Assembly (NCBI RefSeq): GCF_002327105.1
Contig: NZ_CP023406.1
Span: forward strand, 1,364,001-1,428,000
Direction: 5' to 3'
DNA: 64,000 bases
Source: Luteimonas chenhongjianii
GTDB lineage: Bacteria; Pseudomonadota; Gammaproteobacteria; Xanthomonadales; Xanthomonadaceae
The stretch's first letter is position 1. The number at the start of each line of letters is the position of its first letter. Shown piece after piece: positions 47,824-57,655 of this stretch. The position numbers and the translations under genes were made by a program. Below the pieces are notes generated by a model. The model ran no database searches and was not told where the DNA came from. It saw only the letters and a list, made by a program, of their open reading frames with translations.

Positions 47824-48846
47824 ATGTCGTCTGCACTCAAACAACGCCTGATCGGCGCCGCCGTGCTGATCGCGCTCGCGGTCATCTTCCTGCCGATGCT
47901 GGTCAAGGGCCCTGCGCCCGCCAGCGGGTTGCCGGACATGCCGCTTCGGGTGCCCGATACGCCCGACGGCGATTACAGGACCGTCGATCTGCCGCTGGTC
48001 ACGCCGCCACCGGTGGGTGAGGGCGGCGCGCTCGCGGGCGGGCCCCTAGCCGAAGCCGCGCCTGCGCAGGCTGCTGCCCGGCCCGATGGCAGTGCATTGC
48101 CGACTGTCGATACGACGACCCGGGAGCCGGCGCTACCGCCGACCGTGGCCGCAGGCGGTTACGCCGTGCATTACGCGGCATTCGCCAGCGAAGGCGATGC
48201 CGATGCGATCCTGCGCCAGCTCGGCCAAGCCGGCCTCACCGGCTACCGCGAAGGCTTCACCCTCAACGGCCAGCCCGCGTACCGCGTGCGGCTGGGGCCC
48301 TACGGCAGCCGCGCAGACGCCGAGATCGTCCGCGTGCGTGCGGCGCAGGTGCGTGACGACGTCACGCCGCGCGTGGTCGCGCTCGATGCGGGCGCGCGTC
48401 CCGAAGTCGCCCGCCCCGCTACGCCTGCGCCTGCGCCTGCGGAAGCATCCCGCGCGTCGGCGGTCACGCCGCCCGCCGCGCCGACCACACAGCCGCTGCC
48501 GGCCGAGACACCGCCGGCGCGCGAGCCCGCGCGGACGCCGCCTGTCGCCGAGAGCCCGCGGGCGACCCCGGCGGAACCGGCGGCTGCACCCGCCGCGGCG
48601 CCTGCGTCGGGAACCGGCTTCGTGGTCCAGATCGGTGCCTTCAGCAATGCGGCCGATGCCAACAGCCTGCGCGATCGCCTGCGCGGCGCCGGCATCACCG
48701 CGTTTACCGATTCGGTCGACACCGACAAGGGGCGACTGACCCGGGTCAAGGCGGGTCCGGTCGCAAGTCGCGCCGATGCCGACCGGCTCAAGGCGCAGGT
48801 CCGGAGCGCCGTCGGCGTCGACGGCCTGGTGCGTGCCCATCCCTGA
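47824..48846 (+). CDS. DedD-like protein with two SPOR domains
   Basis: A 340-residue bitopic membrane protein: a cytoplasmic stub MSSALKQRL, one transmembrane helix (about residues 9-28), then a periplasmic part. It has two SPOR repeats, residues about 112-188 ([20 protein letters not shown]) and 264-338 ([20 protein letters not shown]), joined by a long Pro/Ala linker. SPOR domains bind glycan strands lacking stem peptides at the division septum, so a cell-division role is likely. E. coli DedD has one SPOR domain; two is unusual. It lies between folC and purF, as dedD does. Confidence 0.88.
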   Translation: MSSALKQRLIGAAVLIALAVIFLPMLVKGPAPASGLPDMPLRVPDTPDGDYRTVDLPLVTPPPVGEGGALAGGPLAEAAPAQAAARPDGSALPTVDTTTREPALPPTVAAGGYAVHYAAFASEGDADAILRQLGQAGLTGYREGFTLNGQPAYRVRLGPYGSRADAEIVRVRAAQVRDDVTPRVVALDAGARPEVARPATPAPAPAEASRASAVTPPAAPTTQPLPAETPPAREPARTPPVAESPRATPAEPAAAPAAAPASGTGFVVQIGAFSNAADANSLRDRLRGAGITAFTDSVDTDKGRLTRVKAGPVASRADADRLKAQVRSAVGVDGLVRAHP

Positions 48847-48911
48847 CGGCTCTCGCGCCGTACTCCGTTTACCGGCGTCTCGAACGCCTTCAGCAGAACT
48901 GGAAATCGAAC

Positions 48912-50378
48912 ATGTGCGGGATCGTCGGAATCGTCGGAACCTCTGAAGTCGCGGCCGCGCTGTACGACGGCCTGACGGTGCTCCAGCACCGCGGACAGGA
49001 CGCGGCGGGCATCGCTGTCGCCAGTGGCACTGTGATGCGCGTGCACAAGGGCAACGGCCTGGTGCGCGACGTGTTCGACAGCAAGTCCATGGACCTGCTG
49101 CAGGGCCGGGTCGGCATCGCCCACTGCCGCTATCCGACCGCGGGCAGCGAAGGCCATGACGAGGCGCAGCCGTTCTACGTCAATTCGCCCTACGGCATCG
49201 CGCTCGCCCACAACGGCAACCTGGTCAACACCGAACAGCTGCGCCAGCAGGTGTTCGAGACCGACCGGCGCAACGTCAACACGCAGTCGGATTCGGAAGT
49301 GCTGCTCAACGTGTTCGCGCACGAGCTCGACCGCGAGCGGGCGCTGACGCCGGAGGCTGCGTTCCGCGCGGTCGAAGGCGTGAACCGCCGCGCCAAGGGC
49401 GGCTATGCGGTCGTCGCGACGGTGCTGGGCCTGGGCCTGGTCGCGTTCCGCGACCCGCACGGCATCCGCCCGCTGGTGCTCGGCCGCCGCGAGACCGCCG
49501 AGGGCGTCGAGTACGCCGTGGCCTCGGAATCGGTGGCGCTCGACATCCTCGGCTTCGAGCGTCTGCGCGACGTCGAGCCGGGCGAGGGCATCGTGATCAC
49601 GCCGCGCGGTGAACTGCACCACCGCCAGTGCGCGCCGCAGCAGCCGCACGCGCCGTGCATCTTCGAGTACGTGTACTTCGCGCGCCCGGACTCGATGATC
49701 GAGAACATCTCGGTGCACAAGGCGCGCATGCGCATGGGCGTGACGCTCGGCGAGAAGATCCTGCGCCTGCGGCCCGACCACGACATCGATACGGTGATTC
49801 CGATTCCGGACACCTCGCGCGACGCGGCGCTGGAAATCTCCAACACGCTCGGTGTGAAGTACCGCGAGGGCTTCATCAAGAACCGCTACGTGGGCCGCAC
49901 CTTCATCATGCCGGGGCAGGGCGAGCGCGCGAAGTCGGTGAAGCGCAAGCTCAATCCGATTCCGCTGGAGTTCCGCAACCGCGTGGTGCTGCTGGTCGAC
50001 GATTCGATCGTGCGCGGCACCACGTCCAAGCAGATCGTGCAGATGGCGCGCGACGCCGGCGCCAAGAAGGTGTATCTCGCGTCCGCGGCGCCTCCGGTGC
50101 GCTATCCGAACATCTACGGCATCGACATGCCGTCGGTCGACGAACTGGTCGCGCACAACCGCACCGAGAAGGAAATCGAGGAATTCCTCGGCTGCGACTG
50201 GCTGATCTACCAGGATCTGGCCGATCTGGAATCCGCGGTCTCCGGGCCCAAGTTCCCGGACCTGCGCTTCGACAGCTCCTGCTTCAGCGGCGAATACGTG
50301 ACCGGCATCGAGCCGGGCTATTTCGAACGCCTGCAGCAGCTGCGCAGCGACGAGGCAAAGAAGAAGCGCCGGGCGTGA
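48912..50378 (+). CDS. purF: Amidophosphoribosyltransferase
   Basis: A 488-residue glutamine PRPP amidotransferase, the first committed step of purine synthesis. [10 protein letters not shown] supplies the N-terminal catalytic Cys2 of the glutaminase domain, with [10 protein letters not shown] and [12 protein letters not shown]. The PRPP loop [21 protein letters not shown] lies near residue 360. The final residues overlap the next gene as GTGA. cvpA, which commonly precedes purF, is absent: only 65 bp separate purF from the SPOR gene. Confidence 0.96.
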   Translation: MCGIVGIVGTSEVAAALYDGLTVLQHRGQDAAGIAVASGTVMRVHKGNGLVRDVFDSKSMDLLQGRVGIAHCRYPTAGSEGHDEAQPFYVNSPYGIALAHNGNLVNTEQLRQQVFETDRRNVNTQSDSEVLLNVFAHELDRERALTPEAAFRAVEGVNRRAKGGYAVVATVLGLGLVAFRDPHGIRPLVLGRRETAEGVEYAVASESVALDILGFERLRDVEPGEGIVITPRGELHHRQCAPQQPHAPCIFEYVYFARPDSMIENISVHKARMRMGVTLGEKILRLRPDHDIDTVIPIPDTSRDAALEISNTLGVKYREGFIKNRYVGRTFIMPGQGERAKSVKRKLNPIPLEFRNRVVLLVDDSIVRGTTSKQIVQMARDAGAKKVYLASAAPPVRYPNIYGIDMPSVDELVAHNRTEKEIEEFLGCDWLIYQDLADLESAVSGPKFPDLRFDSSCFSGEYVTGIEPGYFERLQQLRSDEAKKKRRA

Positions 50379-51205
50379 GCGCGGCGGTGGCCGCGGACGC
50401 GCCGCACCTGTTCGCGGCCGCGCGGCATTGCCTCGATGCACGCGATCCCGACGAGAAGGTCGCGCTGACGCAGGCCTATGCGCGTCGCTTCGAGGCGGGC
50501 GCGCTGCCGCTTGACCCGTCCGCCCCCGCGCCCGAGCCGATCCGCATGCCCGGCCGGCCCGAGCGGCCCAGGCTCGTGCACCCGCGCGAGCTGCCGCGCC
50601 GCGGCTTCGGCACCGACGAGGGCCGCGCGGCCTTCATCCATGCGATCGCGCATATCGAGCTCAACGCGATCGATCTGGGCTGGGACGCGGTGTATCGCTT
50701 CCGCGACCTGCCTGCGGACTACTACGCCGACTGGCTGTCCGTCGCCGCGGACGAAGCGCGCCACTTCATGATGCTGCGCACGCGGCTGCGCGCACTGGGC
50801 TTCGACTACGGCGATTTCGACGCGCACAACGGCCTGTGGGAAATGTGCGAAAAGACCGCGCATGACGGCATGGCGCGCATGGCGCTGGTGCCGCGCGTGC
50901 TCGAGGCGCGCGGGCTCGACGTGACGCCGGGAATGATCGTCAAGCTGCGCGCGCTGGGCGATCACGACACTGTCGGCGTGCTCGAAGTCATCCTGGAAGA
51001 GGAAGTCGCGCACGTCGCTGCGGGAAGCCGCTGGTTCCGCTGGTTCTGCGAACGACGCGGGGTGGAGCCGGAATCGACCTTCCGCGACCTGCTGTCGGAA
51101 TATGCGCGCGCGGTGCTGCACGGGCCGTTCAACATCGACGCACGAGCCGCGGCGGGCTTCAGCGCGGAAGAGCTGGCCGCGCTGCAGGCGCTCGCCGAGC
51201 GCTGA
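50375..51205 (+). CDS. DUF455 ferritin-like protein
   Basis: A 276-residue soluble protein of the DUF455 ferritin-like family. The four-helix bundle carries probable di-metal ligands: Glu in [13 protein letters not shown] (about residue 93), ExxH in [15 protein letters not shown] (about 128) and ExxH in [15 protein letters not shown] (about 210). Its biochemical role is unknown to me. The start is GTG at 50375, overlapping the purF TGA (GTGA), so it is translationally coupled to purF. The much longer frame from 49628 lies inside purF in another frame and is rejected. Confidence 0.85.
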   Translation: MSAAVAADAPHLFAAARHCLDARDPDEKVALTQAYARRFEAGALPLDPSAPAPEPIRMPGRPERPRLVHPRELPRRGFGTDEGRAAFIHAIAHIELNAIDLGWDAVYRFRDLPADYYADWLSVAADEARHFMMLRTRLRALGFDYGDFDAHNGLWEMCEKTAHDGMARMALVPRVLEARGLDVTPGMIVKLRALGDHDTVGVLEVILEEEVAHVAAGSRWFRWFCERRGVEPESTFRDLLSEYARAVLHGPFNIDARAAAGFSAEELAALQALAER

Positions 51206-51306
51206 CCAGCGTTCGGCGCGGGTAGCCGTCGTCGAAGGGCTGGAGCGCAGGTGCTCCGCCCCGGGCACGTACGGCTTCCTGCAGGCGGGTGCCGAGTGCG
51301 CTTCGC

Positions 51307-51939
51307 TCAGTCCACCCGCGTGCCGAAGATCTTGTCGCCGGCGTCGCCGAGGCCCGGCAGGATGTAGCCCTTCTCGTTGAGGTGCGTGTCGATCGAGGCG
51401 GTATACACCTCGACGTCGGGATGCACCGCTTCGAGCGCCTTGAGCCCCTCGGGCGCGGCCACCAGGAACAGGCCCTTGATACGGCTCGCGCCTGCGGCCT
51501 TGAGCATCGCGACGGTCGCGATCAGGGTGCCGCCGGTGGCCAGCATCGGATCGAGGATCAGCGCGGTGCGGTCGGCCATGTCGCCGACGAGGTTCTCGTA
51601 GTAGGGCACCGCCTGGAGCGAATCCTCGTCGCGCTTGATGCCGACCACGCTGACCTTGGCCGCGGGAATCAGCTCCAGCACGCCCGGCAGCATGCCGATG
51701 CCGGCGCGCAGGATCGGCACCAGGGTGATCTTGCGGCCCTTGATCCGGCGCACGCGCACCGGCCCGGCCCAGCCATGGACCTCGGCATCCTCTGTTTCCA
51801 GATCCGCGGTCGCCTCGTAGGTCAGCAGCGTGGCGACCTCGGCCGACAGTTCGCGGAAGGTCTTGGTGCTGTTGTCGGCGCGGCGCATCAGGCCGAGCTT
51901 GTGCTGGACCAGCGGATGGCGGACTTCGACGGTTTTCAT
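51307..51939 (-). CDS. upp: Uracil phosphoribosyltransferase
   Basis: A 210-residue salvage enzyme making UMP from uracil and PRPP. The PRPP-binding motif [21 protein letters not shown] is near residue 131, with [20 protein letters not shown] and the uracil-binding C-terminal [17 protein letters not shown]. Start and length are standard. A TATCCT hexamer on the minus strand at 51969-51974 may be its -10 box. It is convergent with the DUF455 gene. Confidence 0.96.
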   Translation of the reverse strand: MKTVEVRHPLVQHKLGLMRRADNSTKTFRELSAEVATLLTYEATADLETEDAEVHGWAGPVRVRRIKGRKITLVPILRAGIGMLPGVLELIPAAKVSVVGIKRDEDSLQAVPYYENLVGDMADRTALILDPMLATGGTLIATVAMLKAAGASRIKGLFLVAAPEGLKALEAVHPDVEVYTASIDTHLNEKGYILPGLGDAGDKIFGTRVD

Positions 51940-52322
51940 GGGCGGGGGCCTGTGCGGACGACGTGGCTAGGATATTTCACTGCCGCCGATGACGTGCGAT
52001 CACGACCCTGGCGCAGCGCGCCGCCGACCCTCGGGAACGTGGAGAGTGGTCGCGCCTGGCGCGGACCTCATCCGGATCAGAACCGCGCTTGGCGCGGGTC
52101 GGAACCCGTCGATGATGGCCCCGGGACTTCCGCGGCCGCTTCGCACGGGCCGCCCGGGAGCAAGCTCCCGGGCGTGCAATGGCCGGCTAATTCCCGCAGC
52201 TGACAACGGAGCTGGCTCGTGATCGGCACGGAACTACGCCGGCTGCTTGGGCGCCGCACGAATGGAGAGGCGCCGGAGAATGCCGGTCCTGCCGGCAGTC
52301 GCCGGCAGGTCGTCAGCTGCGA
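51940..52322. other. 383-bp intergenic region with two strong hairpins
   Basis: The region lies between the upp start and the stop of the minus-strand aminotransferase. No gene is seen. CGCCCGGGAG/CTCCCGGGCG with loop CAAG occupies 52151-52174, and CCTGCCGGC/GCCGGCAGG with loop AGTC occupies 52288-52309. The latter lies 14 bp downstream of the aminotransferase stop on the minus strand and probably ends its transcript. The upp promoter (TATCCT, 51969-51974) is at the other end. The middle holds repeats of the words GGCGCGG and GGCGCGGGTC. Confidence 0.5.
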
Positions 52323-53822
52323 TCAGGCCGCCGCTGCGCTCGACTGGCGCGGGCCTTCGCGCAGCGCCCGGCCGACCATCGACACCATCAGCGCGATCTC
52401 GTCGTCGTCGATGTTGAAGTGCGGGGTGAAGCGCAGCGAGTTCGCGCCACCGTGGATCACGCCCAGGCCCTGCTCGCGCAACCATTCCTCGGTCGATCCG
52501 GCGCCATAGCACTTGAACTGGGGCGCGAGTTCGCAGGAGAACAGCAGGCCGGTGCCCTGGACCTTGGTGATGAGGCCATCGAGTTCCGTCTTCAGCGCTT
52601 CGAGCGCCTCGACCGACTTGCGTCCGGCGTCGCGGATGTTGGCGCGCACCTCGGGCGTGAGCTCGGCGAGCACGGCGCAGGCCACGTCGAGCGCGCGCGG
52701 ATTGGCCGTCATCGTGTTGCCGTACACGCCGCTCCTGTAGAGCTTCGCGGCATGCTCGGTCACCGCAAGCACCGACAGCGGGTACTGGCCCGCGTTGAGT
52801 GCCTTGGAGTACGTCTCCATGTCCGGTGCGTCGAGGCCTTCGAAGCCCGGATAGTCGACGACCGACAGCACGCCGTGGGCGCGCAGCCCCGCCTGGATCG
52901 AATCGACCAGCAGCAGGCTGCCGTGGTCGCGGGTGAGTTCGCGCGCGGCGGCGTAGAACGCCGGCGGCAGCGAGCGGCCCGGATCGCCTTCGCCCATGAC
53001 CGGCTCGAGGAACACCGCTTCCACGAACCAGCCGTTCGCGTCGGCGTCCGCGAACGCCTTGCGCAGTGCGTCGACATCGTAGGGCGGCACCGCGATCAGC
53101 GAATCCTCGTTGCGGAAGCTCGCAAGGTATTTCTTGTAGGTGGCGCGCGAGGAATCCGAGTACAGCGCCGGCCGTTCGGTGCGCCCGTGGAAACTGCCCT
53201 TGACGACGATGCGCTTGACCGTGCGGCCGGCATGGCGGCCACCGGCATCGGTCTGGGTGCGGGTGTTGATGTCGGCGATGCGCGCGGCGAGGCCTACCGA
53301 TTCCGAACCGGAATTCAGGCACAGGAAGTGGCTGTAGGGGCAGCCGCCCTCGCGTGTGTGGCCGATCTCGCGGCGCAGGGCGCGGTCGAGTTTCAGCTGC
53401 GACAGGCTCGGCGTCATGATGTTGGCCATCGGCACCGGCCGGGCCATCGCCTCGATCACAGCTTTGGGCGTGTGGCCGAAACCGAGCATGCCGTAGCCGC
53501 CCGAATCGTGGAGCACGGCGCCCTTGAGGGTGACGATCCAGGGACCGCGCGCGGCCAGCGCGACATACGGATTCACCGCATCGGCCTGATAGAAGTTGAC
53601 GTAGCCCGCCTGCACGGTGCGCGCCTGCGCATCCTCGTCCAGATCGAGCAGATCGGCGAAATCGGTTGCCAGCGCGGCATGTGCATCGACCGCGGCGTGC
53701 GCCACTTCGAGCAGTTCGGGATGGGTCTTCGCGAAGCGCTCGAGCACGTCGTCGGGAAGGCCGGCGGTGCGGCGCTTGCCGGCATGGGCACGCAGCGGGG
53801 CGAGGATCTGGATCACGGACAT
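52323..53822 (-). CDS. Class III pyridoxal-phosphate aminotransferase
   Basis: A 499-residue omega-amino-type aminotransferase. Visible are NSGSESVGLAARIADINTRT, the SFHGRTERPALYSDSS segment, EPVMGEGDPGRSLPPAFY and the PLP lysine in METYSKALNAGQYPL (about residue 313). It is longer than most class III members (about 430-460). The substrate is not evident; an amino-acid catabolic transaminase such as a lysine- or ornithine-type enzyme is plausible, because the gene is divergent from an Lrp/AsnC regulator. The start at 53822 has an AAGGAG Shine-Dalgarno sequence; the frame extends to 53960 but the upstream part is regulatory DNA. Confidence 0.88.
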   Translation of the reverse strand: MSVIQILAPLRAHAGKRRTAGLPDDVLERFAKTHPELLEVAHAAVDAHAALATDFADLLDLDEDAQARTVQAGYVNFYQADAVNPYVALAARGPWIVTLKGAVLHDSGGYGMLGFGHTPKAVIEAMARPVPMANIMTPSLSQLKLDRALRREIGHTREGGCPYSHFLCLNSGSESVGLAARIADINTRTQTDAGGRHAGRTVKRIVVKGSFHGRTERPALYSDSSRATYKKYLASFRNEDSLIAVPPYDVDALRKAFADADANGWFVEAVFLEPVMGEGDPGRSLPPAFYAAARELTRDHGSLLLVDSIQAGLRAHGVLSVVDYPGFEGLDAPDMETYSKALNAGQYPLSVLAVTEHAAKLYRSGVYGNTMTANPRALDVACAVLAELTPEVRANIRDAGRKSVEALEALKTELDGLITKVQGTGLLFSCELAPQFKCYGAGSTEEWLREQGLGVIHGGANSLRFTPHFNIDDDEIALMVSMVGRALREGPRQSSAAAA

Positions 53823-53942
53823 GCGGAAGGCTCCTTGGGACGTCGGGAGGCCGGAGCGTGGCGCAGCCGGGCGTAGAAGCGCGGGCAACGCGGCAAGAAC
53901 CGGCGGTCTCTCCATTATCTGGACGATTCCGCCGGACGGAAG

Positions 53943-53988
53943 CGGCGAAATGCCGAACATGAACTAGAATTTCGGCAGATCGCCGAAA
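53943..53988. promoter_or_regulatory. Divergent promoter/operator between the aminotransferase and Lrp genes
   Basis: A perfect 7-bp inverted repeat TTTCGGC/GCCGAAA (53970-53976 and 53982-53988, 5-nt spacer) overlaps the end of a -10-like TAGAAT (53965-53970) that faces the regulator gene. A related word pair GGCGAAA/TGCCGAAC lies at 53944-53958. Lrp-family regulators often bind such spaced sites and repress their own gene, so autoregulation plus control of the aminotransferase is a reasonable inference. Binding is not shown by the sequence. Confidence 0.6.
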
Positions 53989-53999
53989 CCGGGCTCCCC

Positions 54000-54431
54000 A
54001 TGTTCATCGAATCCGCTGATGTTCGCCTGCTCAGCCTGCTGCGCGAGAACGCGCGCCTGTCGACCGCCGAGATCGCGCGCCGGCTTGGGCTGTCACGCAC
54101 CACGGTGCAGAGCCGGATCGAGCGTCTGGAGCGCGCCGGCGTGATCAGCGGCTACACGGTGCGCATGCGCGACGACTTCGAACATGGGCATATCCGCGCC
54201 CAGATCATGATTACCGTGCGACCCCGCCAGACCACACCGGTGGTCACCGCCTTGCGCGCGATCAGCGCGGTGCGCGCGCTGCACTCGGTCAGCGGCCACT
54301 ACGACCTGATCGCACTGGGCGTGGTGCCGACGGTGGCGGACATGGATGAACTGACCGACCGCATCGGCTGTATCGAAGGCGTGGAACGCACGACCTCGTC
54401 GATCATCCTGTCGACCAAGTTCGAAAGATAA
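54000..54431 (+). CDS. Lrp/AsnC family transcriptional regulator
   Basis: A 143-residue regulator. The N-terminal helix-turn-helix is MFIESADVRLLSLLRENARL ... STAEIARRLGLSRTTVQSRI, residues about 1-50. The C-terminal RAM ligand-binding domain spans about 65-140 (IRAQIMITVRPRQTTPVVTAL, SGHYDLIALG). It likely senses an amino acid and controls the divergent class III aminotransferase 177 bp away. The start at 54000 is the first codon of a typical Lrp N-terminus. A perfect hairpin and a tandem repeat follow. Confidence 0.93.
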   Translation: MFIESADVRLLSLLRENARLSTAEIARRLGLSRTTVQSRIERLERAGVISGYTVRMRDDFEHGHIRAQIMITVRPRQTTPVVTALRAISAVRALHSVSGHYDLIALGVVPTVADMDELTDRIGCIEGVERTTSSIILSTKFER

Positions 54432-54433
54432 GC

Positions 54434-54454
54434 GTCTCCGCCTATGGCGGAGAC
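54434..54454 (+). terminator. Perfect 9-bp hairpin after the Lrp-type gene
   Basis: GTCTCCGCC/GGCGGAGAC (54434-54442 and 54446-54454) encloses a 3-nt loop TAT, starting 2 bp after the stop codon. It is followed by ACCTTGG, not by a T-run. It is probably the 3' end or a stabilising structure of the regulator mRNA. Confidence 0.5.
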
Positions 54455-54465
54455 ACCTTGGCCCC

Positions 54466-54695
54466 TCTCCCTCCGGGAGAGGGGAGGACCATCGGCGGAT
54501 GCCGATGGTGGGGTGAGGGCAGGCCTCGCGAGGTGCCTGGCCCCTCCCTCCGGGAGAGGGGAGGACCATCGGCGGATGCCGATGGTGGGGTGAGGGCAGG
54601 CCTCGCGAAGTGCCGGGCCCTGCTTCCTCCGGACGAGGGGAGGACCCCCGGCGGATGCCGATGATGGGTGAGGGCAGGCGTTTCCCGACGTGCCT
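54466..54695 (+). repeat. 77-79-bp tandem repeat, three copies, downstream of the Lrp-type gene
   Basis: The word GAGGACC recurs at 54484, 54561 and 54640, giving periods of 77 and 79 bp. Each unit has a self-complementary CCCTCCCTCCGGGAGAGGGG-type arm and a second hairpin CATCGGC-GGAT-GCCGATG, then GGGTGAGGGCAGGC. The first two copies are nearly identical; the third has diverged. It is non-coding. Similar CTCCGGGAGAGGGG / GGGTGAGGGCAGG blocks are, from memory, dispersed in many Lysobacteraceae genomes. The rest of the 421-bp gap up to queA (54696-54852) carries the queA promoter candidate. Confidence 0.85.
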
Positions 54696-54818
54696 GGGCC
54701 CCGCTCGCCCAGCATTCCGGTTCATCTGCAGCCATCGCGAAAAGCGCCTCCCCCAGTCCCGCTCCGGGCGGCAGAGGGGGCTCCAGGTCGCCCGGCCGAC
54801 CTCGTTGCCTGCCTTCAT

Positions 54819-54824
54819 TACAAT
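54819..54824 (+). promoter_or_regulatory. -10 box (TACAAT) of the queA promoter
   Basis: TACAAT at 54819-54824 is a near-consensus -10 element 29 bp upstream of the queA start. It overlaps the in-frame ATG at 54823, which therefore would not be on the transcript and argues for the TTG start at 54853. A -35 is not obvious. Confidence 0.5.
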
Positions 54825-54852
54825 GTGGCCCCCGCATTCCCTCGCATTCCCC

Positions 54853-55905
54853 TTGAAGAAGTCCGATTTCCGTTTCGACCTGCCGGAAGCTCTGATCGCC
54901 CAGGCGCCGCTGGCCGAGCGCTCGGCCAGCCGGATGCTGGTGGTGCCGCCCGGTGCGGGCGCGTTCGACGACCGCCATGTGCGTGATCTGCCGGGTCTGC
55001 TGCAGCCGGGCGACCTGCTGGTGTTCAACGACACCCGGGTGATCCCGGCGCGGCTGTTCGGCAACAAGGCCAGTGGCGGGCGGGTGGAGATCCTCATCGA
55101 ACGCATGCTGCCCGGCAACGAGGCGCGCGCGCAGATCCGGGCCAGCAAATCGCCCAGGCCCGGAGGCCGCATCGTGCTCGAGGGCGGCGGCGAGGCGGAG
55201 GTGCTGTCGCGCGACGAGGGCTTCTACCACCTGCGTTTCCATGTCGAGGATGCACTGGAATCCTGGCTGCTCAAGGTCGGGCGCATGCCGTTGCCGCCCT
55301 ACATCCGCCGCGAGCCGGGGCGCGATGACGCCGAGCGCTACCAGACCGTGTTCGCGCGCGAGATCGGCGCGGTGGCGGCGCCGACCGCCGGCCTGCATTT
55401 CGACGACGCCCTGCTGGCTGCGCTGCGCGCGCGGGGCGTGGAGTTCGGACACGTGACCCTGCACGTCGGCGCCGGCACCTTCCTGCCGATGCGCGTCGAG
55501 GATGTGCGCGAGCACCGCATGCACAGCGAATGGCTGAACGTCGGCGCGGAACTGATCGCCCAGATCCATCGCACGCGTGAGTCCGGCGGCCGGGTGATCG
55601 CGGTCGGCACGACCGTGGTACGGGCACTCGAGAGCGCCAGCGTCGATGGCGAGTTGCATCCGTTTGCGGGCGAAACGCAGATCTTCATCTTCCCCGGCTA
55701 TCGCATCCGCAGCGTCGATGCGATGGTCACCAACTTCCATCTGTCCGAGTCGACCCTGCTGATGCTGGTGTCGGCATTCGCCGGCAGGGAACGGGTGCTC
55801 GCAGCCTACGCGCACGCGGTGCAGGCGCAGTACCGGTTCTTCTCCTACGGCGATGCGATGCTGCTGTGGGGGCAGCCGGACGGGGAGGCTTCGCCAGCGA
55901 GGTAA
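54853..55905 (+). CDS. queA: S-adenosylmethionine:tRNA ribosyltransferase-isomerase
   Basis: A 350-residue enzyme that transfers and rearranges ribose from SAM onto 7-aminomethyl-7-deazaguanine in tRNA, giving epoxyqueuosine. It begins KKSDFRFDLPEALIAQAPLA and shows LLVFNDTRVIPARLFG, EIGAVAAPTAGLHFDD and TVVRALESA, all QueA landmarks. The start codon is inferred to be TTG at 54853, which matches family N-termini; the ATG at 54823 overlaps a -10 box. No strong Shine-Dalgarno sequence precedes it. It lies upstream of tgt, which acts one step earlier in the same modification. Confidence 0.94.
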   Translation: MKKSDFRFDLPEALIAQAPLAERSASRMLVVPPGAGAFDDRHVRDLPGLLQPGDLLVFNDTRVIPARLFGNKASGGRVEILIERMLPGNEARAQIRASKSPRPGGRIVLEGGGEAEVLSRDEGFYHLRFHVEDALESWLLKVGRMPLPPYIRREPGRDDAERYQTVFAREIGAVAAPTAGLHFDDALLAALRARGVEFGHVTLHVGAGTFLPMRVEDVREHRMHSEWLNVGAELIAQIHRTRESGGRVIAVGTTVVRALESASVDGELHPFAGETQIFIFPGYRIRSVDAMVTNFHLSESTLLMLVSAFAGRERVLAAYAHAVQAQYRFFSYGDAMLLWGQPDGEASPAR

Positions 55906-57126
<1,221 letters not shown>

Positions 57127-57215
57127 TACGGGCGGCGGCTGACGCCCTTCGCCCGCCCCGCCCGGGCCTTCACGCCCTCTGAACTTCGCGCCCGGTTGGC
57201 GGGGCCGGCTCGTGG

Positions 57216-57221
57216 CATAAT
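57216..57221 (+). promoter_or_regulatory. -10 box (CATAAT) upstream of yajC
   Basis: CATAAT lies 32 bp before the yajC start, in an otherwise GC-rich 127-bp gap, and is preceded by GG rather than a clear extended -10. A TTGGCG at 57196-57201 is spaced 14 bp away, short for a -35. It likely drives yajC-secD-secF in addition to read-through from tgt. Confidence 0.4.
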
Positions 57222-57253
57222 CGATCGCTATTTTTCGCCTGACGGATGCTCCG

Positions 57254-57592
57254 ATGAATCTGCTGGACTTTGTGATTGCTCCCGCCCATGCCGCCGCTGG
57301 CGCCCCGGCCGGCCCGAGCCTGCTGTCGACGCTGGCCTTCCCGGTCATCCTGATCCTGATCATGTACTTCCTGATGATCCGGCCGCAGATGAAGCGCACC
57401 AAAGAGCACCGCGCGATGCTCGAGAAGCTGGCGGTCGGTGACGAAGTCATCACCAATGGCGGGATTGCCGGCGTGGTCCGCGCGATCGGTGACAGCTTCC
57501 TGACCCTCGAGATCGCCGAGCGCGTCGAGATCCGCGTGCAGAAGGGCGCGGTCGGCAACGTGCTCCCCAAGGGCACCCTGAAGTCGGCCTGA
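57254..57592 (+). CDS. yajC: Preprotein translocase subunit YajC
   Basis: A 112-residue bitopic inner-membrane protein that associates with SecDF and the Sec translocon. A single transmembrane helix spans about residues 22-42 (STLAFPVILILIMYFLMIRP), followed by the conserved cytoplasmic QMKRTKEHRAMLEKLAVGDE and VITNGGIAGVVRAIGDSF motifs. It starts 127 bp after tgt and ends 63 bp before secD. Confidence 0.95.
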   Translation: MNLLDFVIAPAHAAAGAPAGPSLLSTLAFPVILILIMYFLMIRPQMKRTKEHRAMLEKLAVGDEVITNGGIAGVVRAIGDSFLTLEIAERVEIRVQKGAVGNVLPKGTLKSA

Positions 57593-57655
57593 TTCCGATC
57601 TCCGGTTCCATCATCTCTCCAGGCGCCACCCGCGAGTGGTGCCCGAGGCAACGCA

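Noticed and set aside
48847..48911. Residual cvpA coding sequence in frame with purF
   Set aside because: The short upstream frame can be read as peptide, but it is only about 15-20 codons and shows no identifiable CvpA motif.
54823..54825. ATG as queA start codon
   Set aside because: It overlaps a TACAAT -10 box, and the residues it would add do not match the QueA N-terminus; TTG at 54853 fits.
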